From positions 1-33,338 of IMG/VR virus record IMGVR_UViG_3300038701_003273: a DNA stretch of 33,338 bases. The stretch is one strand, 5' to 3'. Shown here piece after piece: positions 1 through 6,254 of this stretch. Source of the DNA: a virus. Position 1 is the first letter of the stretch, and each line of letters begins with the position of its first letter. Both the position numbers and the translations under genes were made by a program. The notes beneath the pieces are model-generated. The model did not search any database. It had not been told where the DNA came from and worked only from the letters and a program-made list of their open reading frames with translations.

Positions 1-102
1 AAGGAAGGAGGAGATCCCCCCGGCGGTCCCCAGGGGCCTTCCCTAGACTTTTGATCCCCCCGCCCGCGCTCTTTATCGCGTGCGGGCATATGTCGATTGA
101 CG
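1..102. other. Intergenic region downstream of HNH; candidate cos/terminase-binding region
   Basis: No gene is visible in these 102 bases; any downstream gene of the minus-strand operon begins off the window edge. The stretch carries two copies of GATCCCCCC (at about 13 and 53) and an 8-bp stem with one G.T wobble at 62-69/80-87 around a TTTAT-containing loop. In HK97- and lambda-like phages, the interval between an HNH gene and the small terminase gene usually holds the cos site, so this is the best place in the window to look for it. That role is inferred from position only. Confidence 0.3.
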
Positions 103-453
103 CTACCTATTGCTCCGCTCTCGGGCGGTCTTGGCGCGATGGCACTCTGAACAGATCGCCTCGAGGTTCTCGTCGTCGTCCGTGCCGCCTCGCGCCTTCG
201 CCACCACATGATCGACTTCAGTCGCGCGGCGCGGCAGACGCCCTGCGCGCAGGCACCGCTGGCACTCGTAGCTGTCGCGAGTGAGGACGCCCTGTCGGCG
301 CTTTACCCACGCCGATCCGTAGCCACGCTCGTGCCGGGACCCTCGAGGTGCTCGCTCCCACCCGGGCCGTTGATGCTGCTCGCAGCGCGAATCGCGCACC
401 GAGTAGCGAGAGCATCCTGGCGCCGAGCAGGGCTTGTGAGCGCGGCGAGGCAC
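103..453 (-). CDS. HNH endonuclease, packaging-associated type
   Basis: A 116-residue HNH nuclease. The C-terminal half carries the signature: CxxC at residues 64-67, Asp-His at 81-82, Asn 96, CxxC at 101-104 and His 105. It is thus a metal-dependent HNH with two structural zinc knuckles. A further Cys/His cluster (C9, C14, C24, H27) near the N-terminus suggests another zinc site. The start is GTG, one base after the stop of the upstream 30-codon remnant. In HK97-like phages an HNH protein encoded next to the terminase genes assists cos cleavage. Here the gene points off the left edge toward where the terminase should lie, which supports that role. A free-standing homing-type nuclease is the alternative. 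Confidence 0.9.
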   Translation of the reverse strand: MPRRAHKPCSAPGCSRYSVRDSRCEQHQRPGWERAPRGSRHERGYGSAWVKRRQGVLTRDSYECQRCLRAGRLPRRATEVDHVVAKARGGTDDDENLEAICSECHRAKTARERSNR

Positions 454-454
454 G

Positions 455-547
455 TCAGGTCGCGAACGGCAGCTGCCTGCGCTGCACGCTCGACAGGTAT
501 CGACGAACCTCCTGGAAGTCCGAGCGCACCGAGATGCTGGCAGGCAT
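455..547 (-). pseudogene. 30-codon remnant resembling the N-terminus of a phage minor tail/neck protein
   Basis: A short ATG frame encodes 30 residues, MPASISVRSDFQEVRRYL followed by SSVQRRQLPFAT, and stops one base before the HNH start. The shape (a short beta-strand lead, an amphipathic helix, then a QLPFA motif) resembles my recollection of the start of a class of phage virion proteins whose full length is usually well over 100 residues. Nothing resembling the remainder follows. I read it as the truncated 5' end of a gene whose body was lost, possibly when the HNH gene arrived. It could instead be a genuine short coupled peptide. The family likeness comes from memory and is weak. Confidence 0.4.
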
Positions 548-595
548 CTCAGGCTGCCAGCTCCCCCGCGTACTGCTTCGCCGGATGCGTCGGGT

Positions 596-961
596 TCAAG
601 TCGCCGACCTCACCAGACCATGCGCGGCCAGTGCGGCGCTCCAGTGCGCCAGCGGCGAAGGGTGTGCGCCTGCCTCGTCGAAGTCAGCGACCAGCGCGTC
701 CACGACAGCAAGTGCCCGCGTTTCGTCAATGCCGACTGCGCTCCAGTCCACCGGAGGCAGCGTCCCGGCCTTGCCTGCTGCGACGACCGCGATGAACTCC
801 GAAGACACGTCTGCTCGGGCCCCGTAGTGCGTGACCGTTCCGGGGTCCGCGTCCGACGCGAGCGGGACGGTGTAGTTGTTCGGGCCGTGGCCCAGAGCTA
901 GGCCGACAGCGTTGGCGTCGTCGAGCACAGCGGCGGGAATGATGAGAACTGCGCTCGTCAT
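596..961 (-). CDS. Small phage protein of unknown function, downstream of fibre genes
   Basis: A 121-residue protein that I cannot assign to a family. It starts with a hydrophobic, Ala/Val-rich segment (SAVLIIPAAVLDDAN) that looks like a short buried strand and helix rather than a signal peptide. It ends in an Ala-rich helical stretch with a PLAHW motif. The ATG overlaps the stop of the upstream gene (ATGA), so it is translationally coupled to the LamG-like virion gene. Position suggests a virion or fibre accessory, or a chaperone. That is inference. Confidence 0.7.
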   Translation of the reverse strand: MTSAVLIIPAAVLDDANAVGLALGHGPNNYTVPLASDADPGTVTHYGARADVSSEFIAVVAAGKAGTLPPVDWSAVGIDETRALAVVDALVADFDEAGAHPSPLAHWSAALAAHGLVRSAT

Positions 962-1923
962 GGGATCGACTCCAGCATCGAGGCGCCGCCACGCGCCGAG
1001 AAAAAGGCTTCGAGGTTGTTGCGTTCGGTGTCAGTGATGGCGTGATCTACGCAGACGACGCCGATCACGGCGCCCAGGGCGGTCAGCAGCCCTGCAGTGA
1101 CGGGGCCGTCATCCGGACCAATGTCCAGCGTCCCGCCCGCAGCCACCGTCACGTCGCGTTCAATCCAGCACCCGTTCCGGCCTGCGAAGAACACGTCACC
1201 GGAGAAGCCGGACGGGAAGGTCGCGGTCATCACGTCGTCGACGAGATCGAAGACGAGGGCGCCATTGCCGTCTACGCTCTGCGCGGTGGGACGCAGCGAC
1301 GCAGAATCCTGATAGCCGACAATGCTGAGCACCTTGCGAACGCTCACGCCGCGCAGGGTTTGTGTATTACCCGCCGCCGTTCGCATGTGTATGTAGCGAG
1401 TGCCAGTGCTGCTTACGAAGATAAGCTCTTTGCCCGTGGCGTTGGTAACAAGTGACTGAGGAGGGAATCCGTCTGCGTCGGCTGTTAGCTGAAGCTCCAC
1501 GCTGCCATCTTGATCAATGTCCACAAAATAGAAAGCCGGACCTTCAAGCGAGCCCAGGTTCGTGAAATAGCGCACACCGTTCGGCGAATCCGCGACCACT
1601 TCGATCGCGCCGTCAACTACGCCGATGCTCACAGGCGTAGACGCTCCCGTCGCCTGCCATCCTGTCGTGTTCACGAACGGAGCGCCCGGATTGCTGACGA
1701 TCTCCGGCCCGAGCACTAGCGGGCCGTCCTTGACTGAAACGACCCGCTCCACCGGTTCTCCAGCGGCGGCAGGAGAGCGGCCACCCGCATCAACCGCGGC
1801 GACTCCCGACCGCACCGGCTGATCAAACAGAAGAAGCGCGCCGTCCTCGCCGTTGGCGAAGAGCGCGTGCGGCGACCACGTTCGGCGCGTGTTGCGTGCC
1901 AAGGCTTTACCGAGAGCGGCCAC
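958..1923 (-). CDS. Putative virion/fibre protein with LamG-like C-terminus
   Basis: A 321-residue protein starting at GTG 1923, two bases after the stop of the upstream gene. A longer frame exists but would overlap that gene by more than 40 bases. The middle is rich in beta-strand-like segments (FVDIDQDGSVELQLTAD, YIHMRTAAGNTQT). The C-terminus reads VVCVDHAITDTERNNLEAF, then a Gly-rich end. This matches the closing motif of many phage LamG/concanavalin-type adhesion proteins, in which a last strand is followed by a helix of the pattern D.ER..LE.....RGG. Together with the two preceding fibre-like genes it suggests a host-surface-binding or decoration protein. No enzymatic motif is visible. 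Confidence 0.6.
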   Translation of the reverse strand: MAALGKALARNTRRTWSPHALFANGEDGALLLFDQPVRSGVAAVDAGGRSPAAAGEPVERVVSVKDGPLVLGPEIVSNPGAPFVNTTGWQATGASTPVSIGVVDGAIEVVADSPNGVRYFTNLGSLEGPAFYFVDIDQDGSVELQLTADADGFPPQSLVTNATGKELIFVSSTGTRYIHMRTAAGNTQTLRGVSVRKVLSIVGYQDSASLRPTAQSVDGNGALVFDLVDDVMTATFPSGFSGDVFFAGRNGCWIERDVTVAAGGTLDIGPDDGPVTAGLLTALGAVIGVVCVDHAITDTERNNLEAFFSARGGASMLESIP

Positions 1924-1924
1924 T

Positions 1925-2284
1925 TCAGACGATCTCGCCCGCAAGCAGGTACTCGGTCCCGCCGTCACCGTCCTTGATGATCGTCGCCTGGGCGTTGAGG
2001 CCGGCGGTCTGCGCTGCGCCGAGGTACGCGTTCAGCGTCGAGCCTCCGGCTGCGACGAAGGTCACGACGCCCGCGCCCTTCTGCACGATCATGCAGCCGA
2101 AGCCGTCGGCCAGTCCTCCGACCGTGATCGCGCAGCCCGCCGCGTTGGTGCAGCGGATGACCCGCCCGTTGTCGGCGTCGGTGAGGGTGCGGGCAGTGGT
2201 GGCCTCGTCGATCACGTCGAGGGCCACGAGGCGTTGCTCGATTTCCTCGAGTTCCTCGTACAGCACCAGGTCATAGGCGGGCAT
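1925..2284 (-). CDS. Small beta-rich virion protein (fibre-tip/decoration type)
   Basis: 119 residues. A short acidic N-terminal helix (YEELEEIEQRLVALDVI) is followed by the pattern ARTLTDADNGRVIRCTN..ITV, a Gly-rich turn, VVTFVAAGGSTLNAY and a final ATIIKDGDGGTEYLLAGEI. This arrangement (D.G..I.C.N...ITVP, G.G.VT..A..G..., last strand .YL.AG.) recurs in the C-terminal modules of phage tail fibres and capsid decoration proteins. Here it stands alone after a short helix. It starts three bases after the large repeat-containing fibre gene, so the two are probably made together. It may form the tip of that fibre. Confidence 0.6.
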   Translation of the reverse strand: MPAYDLVLYEELEEIEQRLVALDVIDEATTARTLTDADNGRVIRCTNAAGCAITVGGLADGFGCMIVQKGAGVVTFVAAGGSTLNAYLGAAQTAGLNAQATIIKDGDGGTEYLLAGEIV

Positions 2285-2287
2285 GGG

Positions 2288-3427
2288 TCACTCCGGAAGT
2301 GTGAGGCGCATGGTGCGGATGCCGTCCGCCTGCGTGACGATCGTCGGCGTATAGCCGGTTCCTGTGGCGACGCGGAGACGGCCGCCGTCCTGCTCGAGGA
2401 CGAACAGCGCGTTCGCCAGGTTGTCCGCGACGAACGTGCGGTCCGCGCTTGCCTTCGCGGCGAAGTGCTTCGCGGAGTAGTCGTCGACCTCGTCGCCGCC
2501 GGCGTCCGCGGAGACGAGAGCGTCCTCGGCCTTGTTCGCCCACTCGGCCGCGTAGTTGACTCGGAGGCCTGCCGCTGTGTTCGAGGCCGCCGCCGCCACG
2601 GCGGACGCTGCAGCCTTCGCCGCGTAGTGCAGCGCGGAGAACAGGCCGGTCGAGAGCCCTGTCTCTGCGTCGACGACCTCGACGTCCTCCGCTGCCGAAG
2701 CGAAGCGGGCCGCAGTAGTCTCACGATGCCCGGCAAGCGTCGCCTGCGCCGCGGCGAGGACGACCTGCGCTGCAGCCTTCGCAGCGTGGTGCAGCGCGGA
2801 GAACAGGCCTGTCCCGGTCGACGTGTCCGCGTCGACGACCTCGACGTCCTCCGCTGCCGACGCGAACCGCTCCGCGGTCGTGCGGTGATTCGATGCCGCC
2901 GCGACCTGATCGGCGACGCCGCCCGCGCTGGCCGCGGCCTTCGCCGCGAAGTGCCTCGCGGAGTAGTCGTCGGCCTCGTCGCCGCCGGCGGCAGCGGAGA
3001 CGAGCACGTCCTCGGGCTTGTTCGCCCATTCAGCCGCTTTCGCGACCTCCGCGGCAGCAGCGGACTGTGGGCTCGGCGTGACGGCAGTAGCGTCCACCAG
3101 CGCCGAAAGCACCGAATCCGCTCGCGGCATCTGGACGATTTCGTCCACCAGCGCCAGCCGCGTGGCCGGATCCACGATGCGGACGCGGTAGCGCGTGTCC
3201 TGGTTTCCGTCGAGATTGGACGGCAGGCTCACCGCCCAGGCGCCGTTCGCGTCCGTGACGTCCGTGACAGCGATCGGCAGTTGAGCGCCCGACGGAGACC
3301 CTGTGAAGAAGTCTGCAGCGGGGTTGCCGCGTTGGTCGACGAGTTGAATGTGGACCGTGGCGGCTGAGAGCACGGACCCGTCGCCGCTATGCGCGACGCC
3401 AGAGAGCTCGAAGGTCGTGAGGGCCAT
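2288..3427 (-). CDS. Tail-fibre-like protein with internal helical repeats
   Basis: 379 residues. The N-terminal ~110 residues look like an immunoglobulin- or carboxypeptidase-regulatory-like beta domain (SGVAHSGDGSVLSAATVHIQLV, TDANGAWAVSLP, RYRVRIVD), which in tail proteins often serves as attachment. The centre is Ala-rich with two repeat types in the order B-A-A-B. B contains AEWANKxEDxLVSAxAGGDE and DDYSAxHFAAKA; A contains RFASAAEDVEVVDA and TGLFSALHxAAKAAA. Such WA...YS.KH.A.KA repeats are known from phage tail fibres, where they form trimeric coiled shafts. The C-terminus is a short beta segment. It starts four bases after the o-spanin stop and is the first non-lysis gene of the late operon. 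Confidence 0.75.
   Translation of the reverse strand: MALTTFELSGVAHSGDGSVLSAATVHIQLVDQRGNPAADFFTGSPSGAQLPIAVTDVTDANGAWAVSLPSNLDGNQDTRYRVRIVDPATRLALVDEIVQMPRADSVLSALVDATAVTPSPQSAAAAEVAKAAEWANKPEDVLVSAAAGGDEADDYSARHFAAKAAASAGGVADQVAAASNHRTTAERFASAAEDVEVVDADTSTGTGLFSALHHAAKAAAQVVLAAAQATLAGHRETTAARFASAAEDVEVVDAETGLSTGLFSALHYAAKAAASAVAAAASNTAAGLRVNYAAEWANKAEDALVSADAGGDEVDDYSAKHFAAKASADRTFVADNLANALFVLEQDGGRLRVATGTGYTPTIVTQADGIRTMRLTLPE
2453..3036 (-). repeat. Imperfect DNA repeats B-A-A-B inside the fibre gene
   Basis: Two ~100-bp units, each present twice in the same orientation: B at 2453-2552 and 2940-3036, A at 2611-2709 and 2771-2870. The copies differ mostly by single substitutions. They encode the helical shaft repeats of the fibre, and recombination between them could change shaft length. 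Confidence 0.8.
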
Positions 3428-3430
3428 GGA

Positions 3431-3730
3431 TCAGGGCTCGGCAGCTACCGCCTCGAGGTACTCACGCAGGCGCGCGAGCTGTGCGTTGCAGGCCACCAGC
3501 GCCCGCAGCCGCCTGAGATCCAGCGGCACCAGATCGCCGAGCACGATCGTGGCCGAGGCCGGCTGCGGGATCGCGCAGTCCGCCGTCAGCGCCGGCGGCG
3601 GAATCACGTGCTCCACTTGCGTCACCGTCACCACCTTCGGTGGCGGCGCCGGCGTCGTAGACGAGCAGGCGCTGAACATCAGCAGGCACAGGCACAGCCA
3701 TGCAGGCCTGGTACTCGGGCGGAGCGGCAT
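3431..3730 (-). CDS. o-spanin, Rz1-like outer-membrane lipoprotein
   Basis: 99 residues with a lipoprotein signal peptide (hydrophobic run at about 10-20, lipobox MFSAC, Cys 22). A Pro-rich segment follows (TTPAPPPKVV) and then a C-terminal helix (LRRLRALVACNAQLARLREYL). This is the standard build of an outer-membrane spanin subunit, which joins the inner-membrane subunit to fuse the two membranes at the last step of lysis of a Gram-negative host. The gene begins inside the i-spanin gene in another frame and runs 31 bases beyond its stop. It is somewhat longer than lambda Rz1. Confidence 0.85.
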   Translation of the reverse strand: MPLRPSTRPAWLCLCLLMFSACSSTTPAPPPKVVTVTQVEHVIPPPALTADCAIPQPASATIVLGDLVPLDLRRLRALVACNAQLARLREYLEAVAAEP

Positions 3731-4046
3731 CGGTCACCTCCTTCAGCTCGTGCAGCTGGGCATCGGTCTCCGTCTTGAGGCGGGCGAGGTCCGCCCGGGC
3801 GTCGGCGACGACGCGGCGCTCGAGTTGCAGATCCCTGCGCAGGCGCTCGACGGTGGCGCGCTCGGTGGCGACCGCCGCGGTCGCGGACTGAAGGGCGGCA
3901 TCCCAGCCGACGCGGTCCTCGGCGCGAGCGATGCGCTCGTCCTGGAGGGCATCGGCCAGATTCCCGGCGCGGACGTGCTGGACACCGACCAGGGCGACGA
4001 GTGCGGCGATCGCGATGAACCGCCAGTTCTTGATCACTGCGAGCAT
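3462..4046 (-). CDS. i-spanin, Rz-like inner-membrane protein
   Basis: Starts at ATG 4046, sharing TGATG with the upstream holin-like gene. The protein has an N-terminal signal-anchor (residues 8-22, FIAIAALVALVGVQ) and then a long helical, coiled-coil-like periplasmic region to about residue 95. A CMAVPVPADVQRLL motif closes the conserved part, as in many Rz proteins. The frame stays open for ~75 further residues of Gly/Ala/Asp-rich sequence exactly where the o-spanin gene overlaps it. That tail has no domain-like features and is probably shaped by the overlapping gene. Its partner is the o-spanin. Confidence 0.8.
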   Translation of the reverse strand: MLAVIKNWRFIAIAALVALVGVQHVRAGNLADALQDERIARAEDRVGWDAALQSATAAVATERATVERLRRDLQLERRVVADARADLARLKTETDAQLHELKEVTDAAPPEYQACMAVPVPADVQRLLVYDAGAATEGGDGDASGARDSAAGADGGLRDPAAGLGHDRARRSGAAGSQAAAGAGGLQRTARAPA

Positions 4047-4297
4047 CAGTAGCTTCCTCCGTGCGAAGTGGTGCCGCGGCCTCGCATGACCTCGGCGACG
4101 TTCTCCCAGGTGGCACCGCCCGAGTAGAGGACGATGGGCAGCGCGAGGAAGGTGTAGAGCTCGCCTGAGATCGACGTGAGGTCGGCGCCACCCAGCGTCA
4201 GCGCGGGCACGACGAAGCCGCCGAGGGCCATGGACAGCCAGGCCATCCAGCGCCGGTTCTTCCAGCGGAGTCCGGGATTCGGGTGCACGTCGGTCAC
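4046..4297 (-). CDS. Small two-helix membrane protein, candidate holin
   Basis: 83 residues, GTG start overlapping the endolysin stop (GTGA). Two hydrophobic segments, roughly residues 18-36 (MAWLSMALGGFVVPALTL) and 47-62 (YTFLALPIVLYSGG), are preceded by a basic N-terminus (RWKNRRW) and followed by a hydrophilic tail. Size, topology and position between endolysin and spanins fit a phage holin that permeabilises the inner membrane and times lysis. I recognise no specific holin family. The membrane protein upstream of the endolysin is the competing candidate, or the two may be holin and antiholin. Confidence 0.65.
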   Translation of the reverse strand: MTDVHPNPGLRWKNRRWMAWLSMALGGFVVPALTLGGADLTSISGELYTFLALPIVLYSGGATWENVAEVMRGRGTTSHGGSY

Positions 4298-4866
4298 GAG
4301 TACTTCCCTCCGAGGCGATGCAGCGCCCAGCCGAACAGGAAGTCCTCCTGGCGTTCGTCACGTTCGGCGAACTCGAGGTAGTGCGTGCCCTGCAGGCTGT
4401 CGAGCAACCGGAGCATCACGAGCTCGCCCTGCTGTCGGCCGCGGGCCTGCAGGTAGCTCGCCAGCGACGCTCGCGTCATGGGGCCGCAGCGGCCGTCGAC
4501 CCTGATGTCCTGGTACAGGCGGCCGCGGCGGTTCAGGCCGTTGAGCACGCGCTGGAAGAAGTGCGCAGCGCGCCCGGGCCCGCAGTTCACGCCGGTGTCC
4601 ACCAGCTCCTCCGCGATGGGCACCGAAAGCGGAAGGAGCGTCGAGAAGCCCGGACCGTAAATGAACTGTTCGAGGTAGATCTCCTCGGCGAAGGCGCGCG
4701 GGAGATTTCGCATGTCGCCATGCCAACCTGAGGCGCGCGCCACGGCCTCCTTCACGCCCCAGTTCGTGGGACCACCCTTGTCCGACGGGTGATCGACGAA
4801 GCCGCCCTCACGCTCGAGGATGCCGTCGATGAAGCCCTGCAGGCGCGGCGTGATCTCGGCGGTCAT
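4294..4866 (-). CDS. Endolysin, glycoside hydrolase 108 family muramidase
   Basis: 190 residues, ATG overlapping the upstream stop (ATGA). The N-terminal domain carries the GH108 signature: Glu 20 in LEREGGF, then DKGGPTNWGV at about residues 29-38, with Glu 20 as the expected catalytic acid. A typical LPRAFAEEIYLEQFIYGPGF segment and NCGPGRAAHFFQ follow. The C-terminal part (DGRCGPMTRASLASYL onward) matches the small peptidoglycan-binding module common in this family. The enzyme should cleave the glycan strands of peptidoglycan. There is no signal peptide, so it should depend on the holin for release. Length is usual for the family. Confidence 0.92.
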   Translation of the reverse strand: MTAEITPRLQGFIDGILEREGGFVDHPSDKGGPTNWGVKEAVARASGWHGDMRNLPRAFAEEIYLEQFIYGPGFSTLLPLSVPIAEELVDTGVNCGPGRAAHFFQRVLNGLNRRGRLYQDIRVDGRCGPMTRASLASYLQARGRQQGELVMLRLLDSLQGTHYLEFAERDERQEDFLFGWALHRLGGKYS

Positions 4867-5270
4867 CCGAGCACTTCCTTCGGGTCGAGCCCCGACAGCA
4901 GCGCGATGGTGCTCGCAGTGAGTACGGCCGCCGCCGCGAACCATGCGAGAGTGCGGAGAAGCGTCGACGTCTGCTTCGGACTCAGACGCAGGGAGAGGCT
5001 GGCCTTCTCGGCCTCGACCTCGACGTGCTTCACGCCCGACAGGCTGGCGACCCGCTCCGAGATCAGGTCCGTCTTGTCCCAGTTGCGCTCGAGCGAGTCC
5101 TGCAGCATCTCGACCCGCGTGTCGACGCTGGCGACGCGCTCGTGCAGCGGCTGCAGGCGTCGCACGACGATTGCGTCGACGCCCTCGAGCACGGCCTGAT
5201 GCTCCTTCGAGACACGGGGGCGATCTCGACGCTCCGTGCCGTCCCAGTCGCCGCCAGCGTCGTCGGCCAT
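4863..5270 (-). CDS. Membrane protein with coiled coil, first gene of the lysis cassette
   Basis: 135 residues from ATG 5270, chosen because a GGGGG ribosome-binding sequence lies just upstream. A longer frame would run through the terminator hairpin. The N-terminus is hydrophilic (DWDGTERRDRPR). Residues ~30-95 form a heptad-rich helix (LHERVASVDTRVEMLQDSL), and the C-terminus has one transmembrane helix (LLRTLAWFAAAAVLTASTIALLSGL). A cytoplasmic coiled coil on a C-terminal anchor directly before an endolysin gene is a common arrangement for a holin, antiholin or lysis regulator. The family is not recognised. Confidence 0.65.
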   Translation of the reverse strand: MADDAGGDWDGTERRDRPRVSKEHQAVLEGVDAIVVRRLQPLHERVASVDTRVEMLQDSLERNWDKTDLISERVASLSGVKHVEVEAEKASLSLRLSPKQTSTLLRTLAWFAAAAVLTASTIALLSGLDPKEVLG

Positions 5271-5288
5271 CCAGACCCCCAGAACGAA

Positions 5289-5326
5289 GAAGCCCCGCGC
5301 CGGAACGACCGGGCGGGGCTTCGTTT
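5289..5326. terminator. Strong hairpin with TTT tail, between late control genes and lysis genes
   Basis: GAAGCCCCGC at 5289-5298 pairs perfectly with GCGGGGCTTC at 5313-5322, followed on the plus strand by GTTT. On the minus strand the stem is followed by TTCG. It lies between the regulator genes and the lysis genes, inside the minus-strand transcription path. It could be the terminator that a Q-type antiterminator must overcome, or it may stop plus-strand transcription. Confidence 0.65.
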
Positions 5327-5390
5327 GCATCTATCAGGGCGCATTCGCCCAACTTGCGCCACCGTGCCAGAGTCGATTAAGGGCCGGTAG

Positions 5391-5418
5391 ATGGCGCGTC
5401 ATACACGTGTCGCGCCAT
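5391..5418. promoter_or_regulatory. Long palindrome, candidate operator at the late promoter
   Basis: ATGGCGCG (5391-5398) and CGCGCCAT (5411-5418) are exact complements and flank ACACGTGT, itself a palindrome. Without the four bases TCAT at 5399-5402 the whole would be a perfect 24-bp palindrome. A smaller palindrome ATACAGTAT follows at 5417-5425, giving TACTGT as a weak -10 on the minus strand. The site lies where a lambda-like phage has its late promoter and directly after the wHTH gene. Confidence 0.5.
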
Positions 5419-5427
5419 ACAGTATCG

Positions 5428-5688
5428 CTACGTCGCGGCCTCGACGCGGACGCTGTGGCGCACCAGCACCGGAAGCCTGCGAGGACCGCGGCGACCGATC
5501 CACCCCTTGCGCTCCAGCGCCTCGAGGACCTGCTGCGCCGCGTTCGGCGAGCTCCAGCCCATGGCCTCGGCGATCTCTGCCCGCGTCGGCCAGTGCTGCG
5601 TGCGCTCGATCTGCTCGACCACGTAGTCGCGAACCGCGCGCTGGGTCGGCGTCAGTCCGTCGTCCTGCTCGTCCACGTCGGGCACCAT
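5428..5688 (-). CDS. LexA-type winged-helix DNA-binding protein (no protease domain)
   Basis: 86 residues from ATG 5688, chosen because GGGAG lies eight bases upstream. The sequence LTPTQRAVRDYVVEQIER, TRAEIAEAMGWSSPNA, then QVLEALERKGWI.R is a clear match to the N-terminal winged helix of LexA: helix 1, the helix-turn-helix (AEIAEAMGWSSPNAAQQVL) and the wing. The S24 protease half of LexA is absent, so it should not self-cleave. It is the last gene before the palindrome at 5391-5418 and overlaps the small Cys protein gene by 37 bases. Likely role: repressor or activator of late or lysis transcription, perhaps acting at that palindrome (inference). Confidence 0.75.
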   Translation of the reverse strand: MVPDVDEQDDGLTPTQRAVRDYVVEQIERTQHWPTRAEIAEAMGWSSPNAAQQVLEALERKGWIGRRGPRRLPVLVRHSVRVEAAT

Positions 5689-5849
5689 CGCCAATCTCCC
5701 GCCATCACCAGTCCGAGGGTCTGGCCCGCCGTGCATCGTGCGAGCCATGGATAGTCCGCGTGGTGCTGCGCGTGGGCGCAGGTGCTGCACTGCGCCTCGT
5801 CGCGGTAGCGGTCCGGCCAGGGGCGCTCAGCCGGCGCCGTAGGCGTCAC
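5652..5849 (-). CDS. Small cysteine-rich phage protein
   Basis: 65 residues with CSTCAHA, ARCTAG and WRWCP: four Cys arranged as CxxC...C...C, likely one zinc site or a small iron-sulfur-like knuckle. Its frame overlaps the upstream Q-position gene by 23 bases and the downstream wHTH gene by 37 bases, as is typical of compact phage operons. Similar tiny C..C..H proteins are common beside late regulators, but no function is established that I can name. Confidence 0.6.
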   Translation of the reverse strand: MTPTAPAERPWPDRYRDEAQCSTCAHAQHHADYPWLARCTAGQTLGLVMAGDWRWCPTWTSRTTD

Positions 5850-6240
5850 GGACCCATCGCTCCACCACGGCCATGCCTTCGTCCGCCATCTGGCTCACGC
5901 GGGCCGGGGTGACGCCGAAGCGGCGAGCGAGATCCTTCATCGCGACGTGCTCGCTCCAGGCGACGAACCGGCTGCGCACCGCCAGCGCCTTGCTCGGGAT
6001 CTGATCGTCCAACCGGCGGACGCCCTGCCCGATCGCTTCGGCGAGGTCCTCGTCGCGCGGTGTCAGGCCGAACAGCTGGCGCACCGAGTGGAGCTCCACC
6101 GGACCCCGCTCGATGTGCACCTGCGCCAGGCGAGGGCCGGCGACGGCGGTACCGCGAGCCATCTCGCCCCAGAGCTGCCAGTGCACGTGCCGGATCTCGA
6201 TCTCCTCGCCGTCGAGGTCGTAGAGCGTCGGGATGGCCAT
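5827..6240 (-). CDS. HTH protein at the Q position, candidate late-gene regulator
   Basis: 137 residues from ATG 6240, which has GGGAG eight bases upstream; an in-frame ATG at 6255 overlaps the previous stop. The C-terminal third, DLARRFGVTPARVSQMADEGMAVVERW, is a helix-turn-helix closely resembling sigma-70 region 4. The preceding IPSKALAVRSRFVAWSEH is a basic helix. The N-terminal half (YDLDGEEIEIRHVHWQLWG) is not recognised. It lies at the end of the replication operon, just before lysis, where lambda-like phages place Q. A role in switching on late transcription is therefore likely but rests on position and fold only. Confidence 0.6.
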   Translation of the reverse strand: MAIPTLYDLDGEEIEIRHVHWQLWGEMARGTAVAGPRLAQVHIERGPVELHSVRQLFGLTPRDEDLAEAIGQGVRRLDDQIPSKALAVRSRFVAWSEHVAMKDLARRFGVTPARVSQMADEGMAVVERWVRDAYGAG

Positions 6241-6254
6241 GGCGGGTGCTCCCA

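Noticed and set aside
548-595. 16-codon TTG frame between the unknown protein and the gene remnant
   Set aside because: It is too short, has no ribosome-binding sequence and no recognisable motif; it could only be a coupled peptide.
1853-3367. Long open frame on the plus strand opposite the fibre gene
   Set aside because: It is Arg-rich and has no domain-like pattern, and it lies opposite a clearly recognisable fibre gene. In GC-rich coding DNA the complementary frame is often open.
4294-5352. Endolysin frame extended upstream to 5352
   Set aside because: The extension is the shadow of the coiled-coil membrane gene. The endolysin domain begins at ATG 4866 with ATGA coupling.
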